This document shows positions 1 to 12,262 of a stretch of 64,000 nucleotides of DNA, in pieces. Below the pieces are notes generated by a model. It was not told the DNA's origin. It ran no database searches and worked only from the letters and a program-made list of their open reading frames with translations. Source of the stretch: Anolis sagrei. Its lineage: Eukaryota; Chordata; Lepidosauria; Squamata; Anolidae. Every line of letters starts with the position of its first letter. Positions within the stretch are counted from its first letter, which is position 1. The DNA lies in contig NC_090024.1 of the NCBI RefSeq assembly GCF_037176765.1, positions 191,700,278-191,764,277 on the forward strand, read 5' to 3'. The translations under genes and the position numbers were made by a program.

Positions 1-689
1 GCTCAAACCCAGGTTATGGGATCAAGGGTTTGCAGAATAGATGGTTTTAAGGAACTTTTTCACCTGATGGATTGATTTGGAAGATGACATGAAATGGCGA
101 ACTGTTTTAATGTTTTCCAGACCTTAATCCAATTCTTCCTTATTCCTCCTGCATTTTAAGATGATTTAACCTAGGTTATAATGCATGTGTAGAGGGGCCC
201 TGAGCAATGCTAGGCTGATGCTCTAGGATCAGCGCATCTTCATTGTACCACTCCAGCTTGTGGTACATTATTTTTAAAGATAACTTTCCATGTTCTGACT
301 CAATTTCCATTAGAAGTTATTATTCAGCACAATTTGGATATGACATTACTGTGGACTACAATTCCAAGAACACCAAATCCACATGGTTTGTGGCCATGGT
401 TGCTGGAGGGTCCTGGAAGATGCAGTCTCCAATGTAATGTTTCCAAGCTCCATATTTAGTGCCATATTGCATTGCAATAGTGGGCAGAAAGAAGAATGGA
501 ATTAGGATACCAACAAGAATTTTGTACTACCTTTATTATTATTTTTTACAAAAAATGTCAATTAGATCCAGGTCCCTTCCACATGGCTGTATAAAATCCA
601 CACTGAACTGGATTGCATAGCAGTGTGGGCTCAGATAAACCAGTTCACAAAGCAGATATTGTGGGTTACCTGCCTTGATATTCCGGTTC
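1..689. other. AT-rich flank with no recognised gene
   Basis: No open frame with recognisable protein content is present. A 64-codon frame at 243-437 shows no family resemblance and is probably chance. I see no clear repeat boundaries here. Confidence 0.5.
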
Positions 690-905
690 CCCAGCAGAGT
701 ATAGTGGTTTCAGTGCTGAACTAAATCTTGAAATCAAAGTTTGAATGCCTGATGACGCATGGAAATCCACTAGGTAACCTTAGGCTAGTCACATTTTCTC
801 AGAAGGCAGTAAATGCAAAACTACTCCGAACAAATCTTGCCAAGAAACCCCTGTGATAAGTTCCTCATAAGTTATAAAATGACTTGAAGGCACACAACAG
901 TAATA
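690..905 (+). mobile_element. tRNA-derived SINE with BovB-type 3' tail (old copy)
   Basis: A tRNA-like head is followed by a tail reading gacttgaaggcacacaaca at 881-899. That tail is typical of squamate SINEs mobilised by BovB LINEs. The body is diverged and has no clean target duplication. The family call rests on the tail. Confidence 0.55.
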
Positions 906-1082
906 GGTTGCTTATAGAAATGAAGGTAACTAGGAGTAGATTCTTGTATGAAACTACTTGGAAGGCCAACTTCTTGTATGATTAGTACTTGAATGGACGA
1001 CTGCCAATGAATACCAGGTGCTGTAGACAGTATTTCATAGGGAGACACTGGCAAAAGCACCCTGAGTATTCCTTGCTTAATA

Positions 1083-1322
1083 AAACCCTTTGAATCATAG
1101 AGTTGGAAGAAACCTCGTGGGCCATCCAGTCCAAACCCTTGCCAAGAAGCAGGAAAATCAGATTCAAAGCACCCCTGACAGATGGCCATCCAGCCTCTGC
1201 TTAAAAGCTTCCAAAGAAGGAGCCTCCACCACACTCTGGGGCAGAGAGTTCCACTGCTGAACTGCTCTCACAGTCAGGAAGTTCTTGCTAATGTTCAGGT
1301 GGAATCTCCTTTTAAAATTCAT
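1083..1322 (-). mobile_element. CR1 LINE 3' fragment
   Basis: On the minus strand the fragment carries the end of the CR1 open frame (peptide FLTVRAVQQWNSLP) followed by the CR1 3' UTR, ending in the gattctatgattc-type tail at about 1090. It is 5' truncated, as most CR1 copies are. It is the same family as the + strand copy at 10495-10804. Confidence 0.85.
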
Positions 1323-1900
1323 GGGATAGCCATAAATCAACATGCAACTTGAAGGCACATATACATAGACTTTCACATATGCCTCTAGATTTTGGGGTAC
1401 CAGTCAAAAAACCCCAATGTAGGTCTGACAAAGTAGAACTGATCTACCCTTGCCCTGGGCTATTGTGCCTTTTGTGTCCAAGCCTTATCAATCACTAAGC
1501 CAGCTCCCAGAGCACCCTTTGACCCTTTAAGCTGACAACATCCCCTGAAGTGGAAGGAGGTGATTTTAGCAGTCAAGCAGACAATTCACTTGAATGTTAA
1601 AATCCTGGCATTTGTCAATTTGAATAATTGCAACCAAGAGAGATCAAAAGAGTAAAATAACCGTCTTTTAAAAAGATTATGGCATGTATACACTACTGCT
1701 ATTCACTGCAAAACACAAGAAACCCACATTTCCTTCCTGGTACTTGAAAAAACTGACACACATGGGTGTGCAGCAAAGTTAGGAGAAGACATCATACTTA
1801 AAGGGGGTTAATGTTCCCAGAGGTGTTTTTAAAGTGTACTATGTTTAACAACACTGGTGGGGAGCTGTCTTGCCCCAGCAGAAGGAAACATTATTCTGCA
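1323..1900. other. Unassigned sequence upstream of candidate PRELP exon 1
   Basis: No gene, RNA or clear repeat is seen. If the exon at about 1935-2220 is the PRELP first exon, the promoter lies here. No convincing TATA box or CpG island marks it. Confidence 0.35.
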
Positions 1901-1934
1901 TGATTCTTTCATCAGGCAGGCAGGCAGGACATGT

Positions 1935-2220
1935 GTGTGGATTAAACTCTGAAGAGTTTGGCTGCCAGAGAAAGACGTTATTGTTGTGACTTTCTCCTCC
2001 TTCCCTTGCTCCCACCCACCCTCTCTGAGAGAATCTCTGCTGAACAGAACCAGAGCAAAGGAGCAGGGCTTGGAGGTGGCTCATTTGTTTCAGAACCGGA
2101 CTGGAGTAAGGAGGAGAAGGAGGAGAAAGAAGAAGACATATTCAAGGAAGAAGGGGAGGAAGAGCCCTGGAAGTTAAAGTTCAGGCAGGGAGGAGGAGAA
2201 GGAAGGGCAGGTAGCAACAG
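1935..2220 (+). other. PRELP: Candidate non-coding exon 1 (5' UTR) of PRELP
   Basis: A purine-rich, repeat-free segment ends in a good splice donor (caacag followed by gtaagc at 2221). It lies upstream of the PRELP coding exon on the same strand. In other vertebrates PRELP has a non-coding first exon separated from the start-codon exon by an intron, so position and donor fit. The left boundary is a guess. The open frame at 1958-2224 runs into the donor and is not taken as coding. Transcript data would settle it. Confidence 0.4.
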
Positions 2221-4608
2221 GTAAGCTCTGGAGATGTCACCTATTTGGGGATGGTCTCACTAGTTGAATGAACGGTGACTTAAAGTAGTCAGCTTTTCCT
2301 TAACCAGTGGTCAGACGGGACTTTTCACTCTCTACCTTTCCTCCTGTCATTCAGTGGGTATTTTGAAATTAGGTTTTCAAAGGTTGTTTTCATTTCACTT
2401 GGTTGCACGAGTTATGCTTAGCAACAAAAGGATGGAAAATTGCATGTGACGGTAGTGGTTAAGGTGCTGAAATTGTTTCCAGAGCAGATGCATTTAGGAA
2501 AACCCCTTCCTCACGTGTTGCACACACCCACATTCATCTCTCATACACATGCAGTCTACACACGGAAAAGAAAGGTGAGCATTTTGGACTTCTTTAGCCT
2601 GAGTAATATTGTTTCATTATAGGGCAGTCTGAATTTTGGCAGGGTGGGGGAATGGAAAGATTCCAAGGATATGAGTTTATAATTAAGACAATCTGTTTAT
2701 TCTGCTTGCCGAGTAAGTAATGCATTTGGTTGTTGATTTCATGTCAGTTTTATAAAGTGTTCCAAGGTTGTAAAATGGGGTAAAAAGTTTCAAAGTTGCT
2801 GAATAATTGATGATGAAGATTCAGCTACATCTGAGAAGATCTTGTGATGTTTATTTCCTCTCACTGGGAAGTAATTCAAATTCTTTTCATTTCTGGGAGG
2901 TGAGAGATTTAAAGATACAACAAAGAAATGCCTTTGTGTGTCTACTACCTAAACTGCCTGATTTTCCAGAAGTAAAAAATCAATTATCCATATATTACAA
3001 AGCTGCAATTTCAGTATCCAAATGTTTTATATACCTAATGGCTGTTTCAGTTCTGTACACATTTCCTAAGCATGTCTCACTGAACTCAGCAAGGCTTACA
3101 TTATGCATAAAGTCTCACTGCTGCACACCAATATCAATATATTTATTTTTTTGAAACAGATCTTATTGATTTCAATCCATTTTTATTCCTAAGAGTATGG
3201 ATATGTAAACATGCCCTTAAACCTTTTCCTGTTTCACTACCAACTCAGCAATGAAAGTTTGAGTTAAGCAAAGTTACATCAATACAATCCTACACCGATT
3301 GCTTGAGTTTCAAGGAGCTTACTCTTAAGTTAGTTGGCACAGTGTTTATTTATATAGTTTGATTTCAGACATATATGGACTGAATTCAAAGCTTCTTAGG
3401 GAATACACCTGGGATACTAAACACAGACACAAATATTTAACAGGATTACTCCTTCCATTTGTGAAAGTTGTTTCAGCCACTTCTCCTGTCCTTTCCAAAT
3501 TTTCTGTTGATACTGTGGAGAGAGAGAGAAACAAAACATGCTTTGAATCTCTGGTGATAAATGTAAAAGAACATATTTTAACTCAGAGCTTGAAAACATA
3601 ACCTTTTTCAGACTTCAACTCCCAGAATGCCCTGGCCAGCAGGCCACTGGGAGCTGTGGTTCAAAACAGTGAAATTTACACATTTTGTTTTACAAATATA
3701 CATTTGTACAAACTTTCTCTGAATAAGTAGGTTGAGTTTAGGTGTGGCTGAAAGATTTCCACTGAAGTTCTGTTTCCCATATGATCTCAGCAACCACTCT
3801 TCTATTATCTGACATTTCCCCATTGCAGTGGAAGACACCTCCCTTGGAAGTTGGCTTGCAAGGTACTTTTTGCAATGCCCCTTTCAATCTGTTCTTGCTG
3901 TGCTTAGAAAGTCATGTGCCTGCCAGGGGAAGAATTGCTTTTAAGCAGCATGATACATTTTGCACTGACCTTCCCACTGGAATAAAATCCAACTCATGTG
4001 ACTTTGACAGAGATTAAATATACAGAAGAAAAAAAGGTTGGGAAAATATGCCTCCACTAAAGGGAAAAAAGGAAGAGGAGCAGGAATAGTTGGGTGTGAT
4101 ATATGAGGCACAAATGAGCAATTATGATTTAAAAAGTTATGCAGTTATTCTCCTGAAGAAAGAGGGAAAGTTCAAGCAGCAGGACAGATTTACCTGCTCG
4201 TTGTGATCAACCAAAAATATCCCAAGTATTGCAACCAAGTATGTCTGAAAAGCAACCCAGTGGCAAGAATAAGATACTTATGTCTTATGGGATGACACTT
4301 CTTTCAAAAGTAGGTGATATACTACATTGGCTATGGCTAGTATTGAGAGCTGTGGATTAAGACACACACCCACTTTCAAAATCCATCCAAGTCACAAAGA
4401 AAACAGTATTCCTTCAGCTTGGAACACTAATCTTCTTTGCCAGGCTGTTGTGAGGACTACTGAAGCCAGGCATTATACATGTGATCTAAGCTATATGTGT
4501 ATTGGTGTAATTTATTACAGTTATTTATTGTAACAGTTCAAAGTTCTGTCTGTGCCTTTCAGGGTGTTTTGAGTGAGGTCCAACCTTACTTGACAATATC
4601 ACACCAGG
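2221..4608. other. Start of PRELP intron 1, mostly unique sequence
   Basis: No gene is seen. A short foldback-like fragment at about 3610-3665 contains the cccagaatgccctgg motif common to lizard MITEs. The open frames here show no family resemblance. Confidence 0.4.
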
Positions 4609-4758
4609 GCTTTAAAGCAAGCAACCCTGCAGGATTCTGGGAAATGTGGTTTGGGAAGGCAAGGATTTCTGTAGCTGAGAATTCAAAAGGCTTTGCCCTA
4701 AACTACATTTCCCAGAATTTTGCAGGAGGCAGAAATATGGGGCTATCCATTTTAAAGC
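4609..4758. mobile_element. Foldback MITE
   Basis: Inverted arms are visible: ttctgggaaatgtggttt on the left, and on the right aaactacatttcccagaa, whose complement matches the left arm with few changes. The ends read tttaaag and ttttaaagc. There is no coding capacity. The superfamily is not certain; the TTTAAA ends could hint at a piggyBac relative, but no TTAA duplication is clear. Confidence 0.6.
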
Positions 4759-4889
4759 TCTGGAGTGATAACGCGTGAGCTCCTCCAGATGTGTTGGCTT
4801 ACTACTTCTATTTTTCTTAGTGACTGGGAATGATGGGTGTCATAGTCCAGCATATCAACAGGCATATCAAGTTGGGGAAACCTAATGTA

Positions 4890-5822
4890 GGCAGCATTAC
4901 CTTTTTTGGCCAAGCTGGAAAGGAGGTTCCAGGTCATAGGGTTACAGCCTGTGCTGGATGGGGTTACACTCCCTCTGAAGGCACAGATTCACAGCTTGGA
5001 TGTGAGCCTGAAACCCCAAGTCTTGGCAGTGGCTAGGGGAGCTTTTGTACAACTAAAACTTGTGTGTCAGTTGCATCCGTACCTTGGGAAGTCTGACTTG
5101 GCCATAGTGGTCCATACTCTTGTTACATCCCATATAGATTACTACAATCACTCTACGTGGGGTTGCCTTTGAAGACTGTTTGGAAGCTCCAAATAGTCCA
5201 ATGGGCGGCAGCCTGATTGCTCACTGGAACATTGTTCAGGGAGCAAACCACCCCCCCAGTTACATCAGCTCCACTGGCTTCCAGTCTGCTAACAAGCACA
5301 ATTGAAAGTGCTGGTTTTAACCTATAAAGCCCTAAATGGTTCCAGCCCAGCCTACCCAACCAAACATATCTCCTCCTATGAACCATCACAGAGATTAAGG
5401 AGGCCCTGGTCTCAGTCCCATCACCCTCGCAAGTGTGACTGGTGGGGACGAGTGACAGGGCCTTCTCAATGGTGGCCCCTCTAATTAAATCAGAACAGCC
5501 CCCTCCATCCTGTCTTTCAGGAAAAGCTTAAGACATGGACATGGGACCAAGCTTTTGAGCAGTAACTATAGCAAGGCAATACTTGAGAACTCTTAATGCG
5601 AAAGACTAATGGACTGATTCTGGACTACAATTTTGAACTTGGTGGTTCTAATTGCTATTTTAACAATTTATGTTTTATTGCTGGTCTTAATTATAGTTGT
5701 TATTTTTGGAATTTGTTGTTTGTTGGGCATCAAATTGCTGCCGGTTGTGAGGCCCCTAAGTCCCCTTTGGGGTGAAAAGGGTGGGGTACAAATATGGGGA
5801 ATAAAATAAATAAATAAAAAAA
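4890..5822 (+). mobile_element. L2 LINE, 5'-truncated copy
   Basis: The translation shows the end of the L2 reverse transcriptase frame in broken pieces (VTLPLKAQIHSLDVSLKPQ, then LVTSHIDYYN). The L2 3' UTR follows, with the terminal motif cctaagtcccctttggggtg and an aataaataaataaaaa tail at about 5800-5822. It is the same family as the long minus-strand copy at 51817-56997 and is older, with several frame breaks. Confidence 0.85.
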
Positions 5823-6430
5823 TTCTCAGCTCAGATTTTAGGAAACCTATTTCAGCATTGCAAAAACCTGAAATATAAGTTGCTTGAAACTTCATAGGCT
5901 TAGGCAATTATACTGGGGAATGGAGGAGGATGGCGGAAGATATCTAATTGGCCTTTGCCACTGAATTGTGTGTGAGAGAAGATGCCTCACAGGTTATTTG
6001 TATTGTATTTGCCTAGGATGTGTCCTGTATCCTAGGTTATGTCTATAACCACTCTGGCTCAATAAAAGAGAAACTTCCCACCTAGAAATACATGTAGTGC
6101 TGTGCCTGGAGAAAGTGCAGGTGTCTTTGTTTTGAATTGTCGCTTCTTTTCATTTTATACTGTGAAACTGAATGGGAAAAATACAAATGACAGGTTTTTC
6201 ACCATAATGATACACCCTGTCTGCAAATCGTACATGCACAAAATGAATGCATGATGTTTGCATTTTTGTGCTGCTCTTGCTAGGGCATATGGTAGAGTGC
6301 AGTGAGCCTGAAGTAATGAAAAAGAGCACAAGTGATAAGGATACTGAAAATTAGCAATCCCTCTGTGTGCAAATATTATTTAGCAAGTTTATTCCAGATA
6401 CTTTCTTCAAAGAACATATCCCATCAGTAC
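5823..6430. other. Unassigned intronic sequence
   Basis: No gene or confident repeat is seen. A cctag-rich patch at about 6010-6060 looks incidental. Confidence 0.35.
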
Positions 6431-6433
6431 GAC

Positions 6434-7300
6434 TGATAGATAGATACGTTTTATTGATTGGCCTATTGGCCGTATCAAAACATTTAACACATAACACAGT
6501 TAACACATAGTCATACATAGTCATACATACAACATACAACCCTCGGTATAAAAGGAGTTGAAATAAACAAGCTGTCAACAGGATCTCCTTCAGATCAAAT
6601 GTCTGCGTCACCTCCACAGTTTACCCCAATTGATTCTAAATGTGCAATTCTCAGCCGAGTTGCTTTGAATAGAAAAAGGGCTGTTTTGTGTGTTATTTTA
6701 GGGTTCTGTCCGGCCAACAAAAATGAGGTTTTAATATATGGGTCCCAGTGTGTTTTTTGAATAATGTATGGTCCAAGGCAATGGTCTCTCTCTTTCTTAT
6801 ACAGCTCACAGTTGAACAATACATGTGTGATATCCTCCACCTCTGGTGCTCCACAAATACAAAATCGTTCGTTGTATGGGACTTGATTAAACCTTCCGTG
6901 CTTGTCCATTGTATCCAGCTGTTCAAAACGAGCTCTGGTAAATACCCTCCTAAGGTGTTTAGGCATTTCTGTTTTTAGATATCGAGCTGTTTGGAAAGTA
7001 TGTTTAAAGCGGCCTAACCATTTCAGTGAGCCAGCTTTACTGAGGGTAGCGATATCTTTTTGGCCTTCTATATCCAATACTCGTTGAGCAACTATTTTTG
7101 GGTCTAACTCTTCTAAGAGATTCGGATACCGAGTCGGAAGTCCACAGCTCCTGATGTATTTTGTCAGGAGAACTAACCAAGAGGTCTGATGTTGATTTTC
7201 TATCTGCTCTAACAGGCACAGTTTGGGCAGTACGACTGAAAAGTCAGTGGCAGTCAAACCTTGCTCCTTCATGCACACCCATACAATTTGGATCAATGAA
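6434..7300 (-). mobile_element. LINE 3' fragment with CCHC-type C-terminus (R4/Vingi-like, clade unresolved)
   Basis: A minus-strand frame of 233 codons (7296-6595) carries only the C-terminal part of a non-LTR retrotransposon protein. It includes a zinc-knuckle-like pattern, RFCICG...DITHVLFNCELYKKERD, near residues 147-172. It stops shortly before a 3' UTR and a tail of gatagatagata type at about 6436-6450. The endonuclease and the reverse transcriptase core are missing by 5' truncation. The same C-terminal layout occurs in the LINE at 41800-43061. I cannot assign the clade with certainty without a library search. Confidence 0.7.
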
Positions 7301-9590
7301 TGATGTGATGACTCTAGCCAAGAACAAGCAATATTCTCCTTCTTGGCTTTTCACTCCTTCCAGGGCCCATGGGAGAAGGTAGTTTTCAGCAGTACTTTTC
7401 CACTGTTCAGTATATTTTCTACTAAGGATAAAATTCTCCCTGTTGCCATTGATTCCTATGCAAACTCTATTCATGCTACCAGAAATTGGAAGAATGATAA
7501 GGTAGTAATTCTTCTGACAGGAGGCAGAAGAAAACCACTCACTCAAATATGCAACATTTTTCAGCTAGAGATTGTACATGCTAGCAAACACATGGGAGTT
7601 TCAGTATTTACTTTGGCTTCATCACATGTTTGCTTTGTGGTTGTTGATGACTCTCTCTCTCATACACACACATACATAGTCTCTCTCTCACTCTCATGAA
7701 TTTGAATGTTTTTGTCATAGACTGGAGAATTATGACTCATATAAACAATGGAAAGCAAAAGATGTATGAAAGCAGAGAGATAAACAATGAAAGCCTAAAT
7801 ATTATGGGAAGAATCTCAAATCTGTGCTGCATAAATGAGGAACTCCAGTCCTTAGACATTAGGAGCACAAGCCAAATTGTAGTCCAGAGCCTGGAAATGT
7901 TATCCTTGTTGGACAAATCCCAGATGCCTATGGTCTTTGGTAATGTTGACTGGAGAAAGCTGGGAGATGTATTGCAAAAAGGGAAGCTTTTCCAATCTCT
8001 ATATAACCAACAATGTTATCTCTATGTTTTAGTATGCCCTGAGGTCACAGTTAAAAGAGTGAATGGATGCTGGATATAGGAAATATTTTAAATCAATGGC
8101 AGAACACATGCTTTGGTCAGAAGGTTTTGGGTTCATTTTCCAGCATCTCCAGATATTAATGAAGCTCAAGAGATCTACAGCCAGCAAGAGGAAAGTTTAT
8201 TATTCTATATAGCTGATAGTTTCCTTCAGTATAAGGCACTGGGGACACACATGATGTTGTGGTCATGTGCTGGCCTGGGACTTGCTAAATTCATGTTTGA
8301 ATCCCATCAAGCCAATAAATCCAGTAAGAGATATGTATTTGTAGTCACTCAGGCAGCTTCACAGATGATTAAGCATTCAAACCAAGATTTCTCTCATTTT
8401 AATCCAACACATTACCCACTGCACCAACACTGTTTAATTCAAACACATTGTGTGCAAGTAAATCCCAGTAGAATGAATGGACAAATTGGATATAGATGCA
8501 AGGAATTAATCATTCAAGAACATGACTTGCAGTAGGAGAACTGCAGCTTTCCCACTGGAGTGTTGTTTTCTTATTCTCCCTTTTGGTCACTCTTTTTACA
8601 TTTTTTCTTCATATATTACACTGACTTTCTAATAAAAAAAATAGTATGCTATATACCATCCCTATTCTGAATTCAAAATGTTGGACCTAGCTGCTACGAA
8701 GAGCATCTAAACATCCTTATAGCCCCCCAGGCAAAGCAGTGCTCTAGGCGCTGCCTATTCAGCCACTCACAGGGAATGTAGATGATCGATAAAATAAAAT
8801 AATATTTATTGCACCTCCAACAAAATCAGTGTTTTGGCATTCTAAAAAAAGCTGTATAGCAAAGATTAATCAATGCAAACCTTTGAACAATATAATATGA
8901 GACAGGGAGGAAAATAATGTTTTCTAGTTCACCTTCTCTTCTCTTCTCTTCTCTTCTCTTCTCTTCTCTTCTCTCTCTCTCCTCTCTTTTTTCTTTAGGG
9001 ATCTGTCAGTGCTTCTGTCAAAGACAGCAAAAGTAGACATGTAAAACATGTTAATTCCTATACAGCTGTCTATCCCCACATGATCATGGGGAAGTCTCTT
9101 CCTATTAGATGAAGGCAAAACCATTGTCTCGGTCTCATCAGTAGTGCTGGATTGAATAATGTCCTCTATCCCTCTGCAAGAGAAACATGCTTTTCCAACT
9201 AAAAGCATATCTGCGTACAAAAACATTGCTTTTAAGGCTTTGTGGTGCTTTCCCTCCCATCTAATGTTTTGAGTGTGCCAGGCAGATTGTTATATATTTT
9301 TTGCTTTCTTTTATATTGTGATGAGTTGGGTTCATCCTACACTTATTCATTTTATAGACATTCTGGATTTTTTTTGTTTTGGCTGGCCATGCTGCAGTGC
9401 CTTCCTTCCCACCCTTAGGCTTATCAGCTCAGTCCATTCTATAAAATGAAAATAGCATGTTTATTGCACGAGACAGGAAAGCTGAGCGTAGTTTTGAATC
9501 CTGGTCTCCAGATTCGTAATCAAACACTCACATCACTGGCTCTCTAACATTATCTAAGACTTCTGTTTTAGTTTCTAAATAGAAATGCAA
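7301..9590. other. Intron 1 stretch with low-complexity DNA and SINE-like fragments
   Basis: It contains a CT/CA-rich run at 7655-7696 and a (CTTCT)n microsatellite at about 8935-8975. Tracts at about 8100-8240 and 9475-9555 recall tRNA-SINE B-box sequence (ggttttgggttcattttc) but are too diverged to bound. The open frames at 7696-8079 and 8113-8535 are not recognised and are probably chance. Confidence 0.4.
8934..8994. repeat. (CTTCT)n / CT microsatellite
   Basis: About nine tandem ctctt units are followed by a ctctctct run. Confidence 0.95.
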
Positions 9591-9597
9591 ATTGCAC

Positions 9598-9615
9598 GGG
9601 GGGGGGGGGGGGGGG
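9598..9615. repeat. Poly(G) run of 18
   Basis: Eighteen consecutive G follow cac and are followed by ttatgtgtgtgt. Such runs form quadruplexes and are often mis-sized in assemblies. Confidence 0.9.
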
Positions 9616-10494
9616 TTATGTGTGTGTAGGTGTGGATGACAAGCTGTGAGCAACTGTGGCTAGTATTCAATGCATTACCTTTAATGACATTCACCAGAGG
9701 CCATCCCTAGGTCTCAGAGGTTGGGTCATAAATTTAAGGGCCTTCAACATTTCTGAACTGGCTTTTAAAAGAAACCTGCATGGGGTCCATAACACAACTA
9801 AATGGCAGAGGATGTGGATGTCATTAAGTGCTTTACTACCTTCTCCCATGACCTGAACACTTGCCAAAACGTTGACAAAAGCAAAACAGAATTGTGTTGG
9901 GCTTTCAGTATTTTTAATGACAAAAAGCATTGTGGTTAGAGTTCCCTTGTGCTTAAATCACAGATGGCTTTGATATGACTTTTGCTGGATCTTATTTGAA
10001 TGAGTATTTTAAAATCATGTGTGTGTGTATACATGCATGCATTCACACCTGTGTTTATAAACATAGATAGTTCATTTATTTTCAATCTTCTCACTCTTAT
10101 TTTTGTGATTTGGCCTTTATAATTTGTGAGCTCTACTGGCAATATGTTATTTCTTTCTTAAATTAGTAAACAAATTTAAAAGCTCAACCACATAAAATAG
10201 AAACAAATGACATCCTCACAAGTTACATCATCAGCAACTATAAAGCTCTAATCTAATTTGAAACAGACTGGCAGTTTTTATGACTTCTGCCCCTAAGGAA
10301 AACTCTAGAAGAAATGTGCATGTTTGTATGCTACTATTGTGAACCATTGCTTCGGATCTGAATTCATTCTTTTACGAGAGGATTGTTTTAAGTACTATTT
10401 CATTTATTCACATGCTGTGCTAAAATACAGAAGTACAAAAATGAAAAGGTGGCAATCTTAGCAGAAGAAAATAGACAACTAAAGCAGCAGTGCA
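9616..10494. other. Unassigned intronic sequence
   Basis: No gene or bounded repeat is seen. There is a short gtgtgtgtatacatgcatgc run at about 10019. Confidence 0.35.
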
Positions 10495-10804
10495 AAGTTG
10501 AGGAGGGAGCAAGCTTGTTTTCTGCTTCCTTGGTGACTAGGATGCGGAACAATGGCTTCAAACTACAAGAGAGGAGATTCCATCTGAACATTAGGAAGAA
10601 CTTCCTGACTGTGAGAGCCGTTCAGCAGTGGAACTCTCTGCCCTGGAGTGTGGTGGAGGCTCCTTCTTTGGAAACTTTTAAGCAGAGGCTGGATGGCCAT
10701 TTGTCAGGGGTGATTTGAATGCAATATTCCTGCTCTTGGCAGGGGGTTGGACTGGATGGCCCAGGAGGTCTCTTCCAACTCTTTGATTCTATGATTCTAT
10801 GATT
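10495..10804 (+). mobile_element. CR1 LINE 3' fragment
   Basis: The + strand shows the CR1 C-terminus (NNGFKLQERRFHLNIRKNF, then VEAPSLETFKQRLDGHLSG) with stop at 10716-10718. The CR1 3' UTR follows and ends in tandem attctatg units at 10787-10804, the hallmark CR1 tail. It is 5' truncated and only modestly diverged, so younger than the copy at 1083-1322. Confidence 0.92.
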
Positions 10805-11988
10805 CAAATTCATGGGTTTCATTCTTGCAGATTTGATTATCTATGGATTTGTTCAACGTGTCCTTTCTAGAAATTTCTAGGTTTCCAGTATGACTCTCTG
10901 TGTGGTCAACTTCAGCCTTAGAGTTGAGCTGGAGAACCTAGAAGCCACTTTGGTAGGCATCTGTAGGTCCACCAGCATTAGTCTATTGTCAACATCTAGC
11001 AGAGGTTGAGTTATGCTGAAAGACCTAGACACCCTTCGTTCTGTTGCTTTAAAAGAGAGGTTGCTTTAACTTGCAGTGTTTCAATTTTTGTGGGGGTTGT
11101 GCACCCCCAATTCCAGTGAATGAATAGGACTGACTATCGTGATTAAGTTTTGAACTGCCGATTCTCTTGATGGGAATTCCGCAGCTGCACCATAAAGAAA
11201 AATCAATAGCATCAACATTGATTCTACATCAGTCCATAGCAACAAAACCAGCTTTAGCAGTTACCTCCATCAGAAGCAGGTCTTTTGTGAATTCAATGAG
11301 TTTTATGTGCCTGTTCACACATTTACAAAATACTTATCAATACAACAAGTTTAGCTCAAAAACCATTTTTCACCCAAGGGTTAGGAGAATTGCAGGTGAA
11401 CTCAGAGGCATTTGAGAACCCAGGGAAGTGGTAACCTATATATCAAAACATCCTGATGCTTTCATCTTTTGAGCCCTTGATGCACAATACCACTGGACTA
11501 CTAGCCTGCAGGAAAGATTTTGAAGAAATCAATCTCTGAGGTGTTCACTAGTTTTACTTGTCCTCATACAAGTTACATGCAATACAATGTCCTTGCTGAA
11601 TTAACTGCTACTTCACCCATTTTGCTCCCTCTGAACTGCTCCAAACACCATGAGTTTTACTGGAAGCAGCCAGGAGCAAGAATGATTCAAATGAGACAGA
11701 TGTAAGGAAATACAGAAAAATAAATGAAAGCACCAAATCTCATTATGAAGAGAGTCTGTTACTTAGATGTGCAGGAATGTCTTGGATCAGTTGAGCTCAA
11801 ATATGTCAAAAAGAGCCAAGCTTTCCTCAAATGCAATATGCCAACAGCTCTGTGGTATACCCTTCACACACCTCACTTTCTCCAGCCACAGCCAGAATAT
11901 TCTGCTCTCTCTCTCTTTTGTATAAATATGAGAGAAAAATATATAATTTGGGCCATAAGATCATAATTCAGTTATAATGAAACAAGAA
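10805..11988. other. Unassigned intronic sequence
   Basis: I see no recognisable gene and no repeat with definable ends. Confidence 0.35.
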
Positions 11989-11989
11989 G

Positions 11990-12262
11990 TTCTTTCACAC
12001 TGCATAATTAGAGTACTATGCTTTCATGTAAACTGTCATGGCTGTGTATGAGGAATTTGGAGATCTGTGGTATTGTGAGGCACTAGAACTCTCGGATAGA
12101 GAATTCTAAATATCATGCCGAGCAATAAGATCCTGGAACCCTTTCCCATTACACAATTATAGAACTATGATTCCACTTTAATTGTCATGGCTTCATCCTA
12201 CAAAATCCTGGGATTTGTAGCTTTATAATACACTAGAGCTGTCCTAGAGCAGTGACCAATAT
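11990..12262. mobile_element. MITE of the 'tgtcatggc / cctgggatttgtag' family
   Basis: This non-coding DNA transposon-derived repeat has paired motifs: aactgtcatggctg near one end and attgtcatggcttcatcc near the other, plus cctgggatttgtagc. Related copies lie at about 15536-15790, 27215-27310, 35278-35465 and 37003-37190. It is short and diverged. hAT-type origin is likely but not proven here. Confidence 0.5.

Noticed and set aside
2043-2224. Glu/Lys-rich open frame near the left end
   Set aside because: Low-complexity purine-rich text that runs into a splice donor; better explained as a non-coding exon than as a protein.
8113-8535. 140-codon frame
   Set aside because: No family resemblance, and it overlaps SINE-like text; chance frame.
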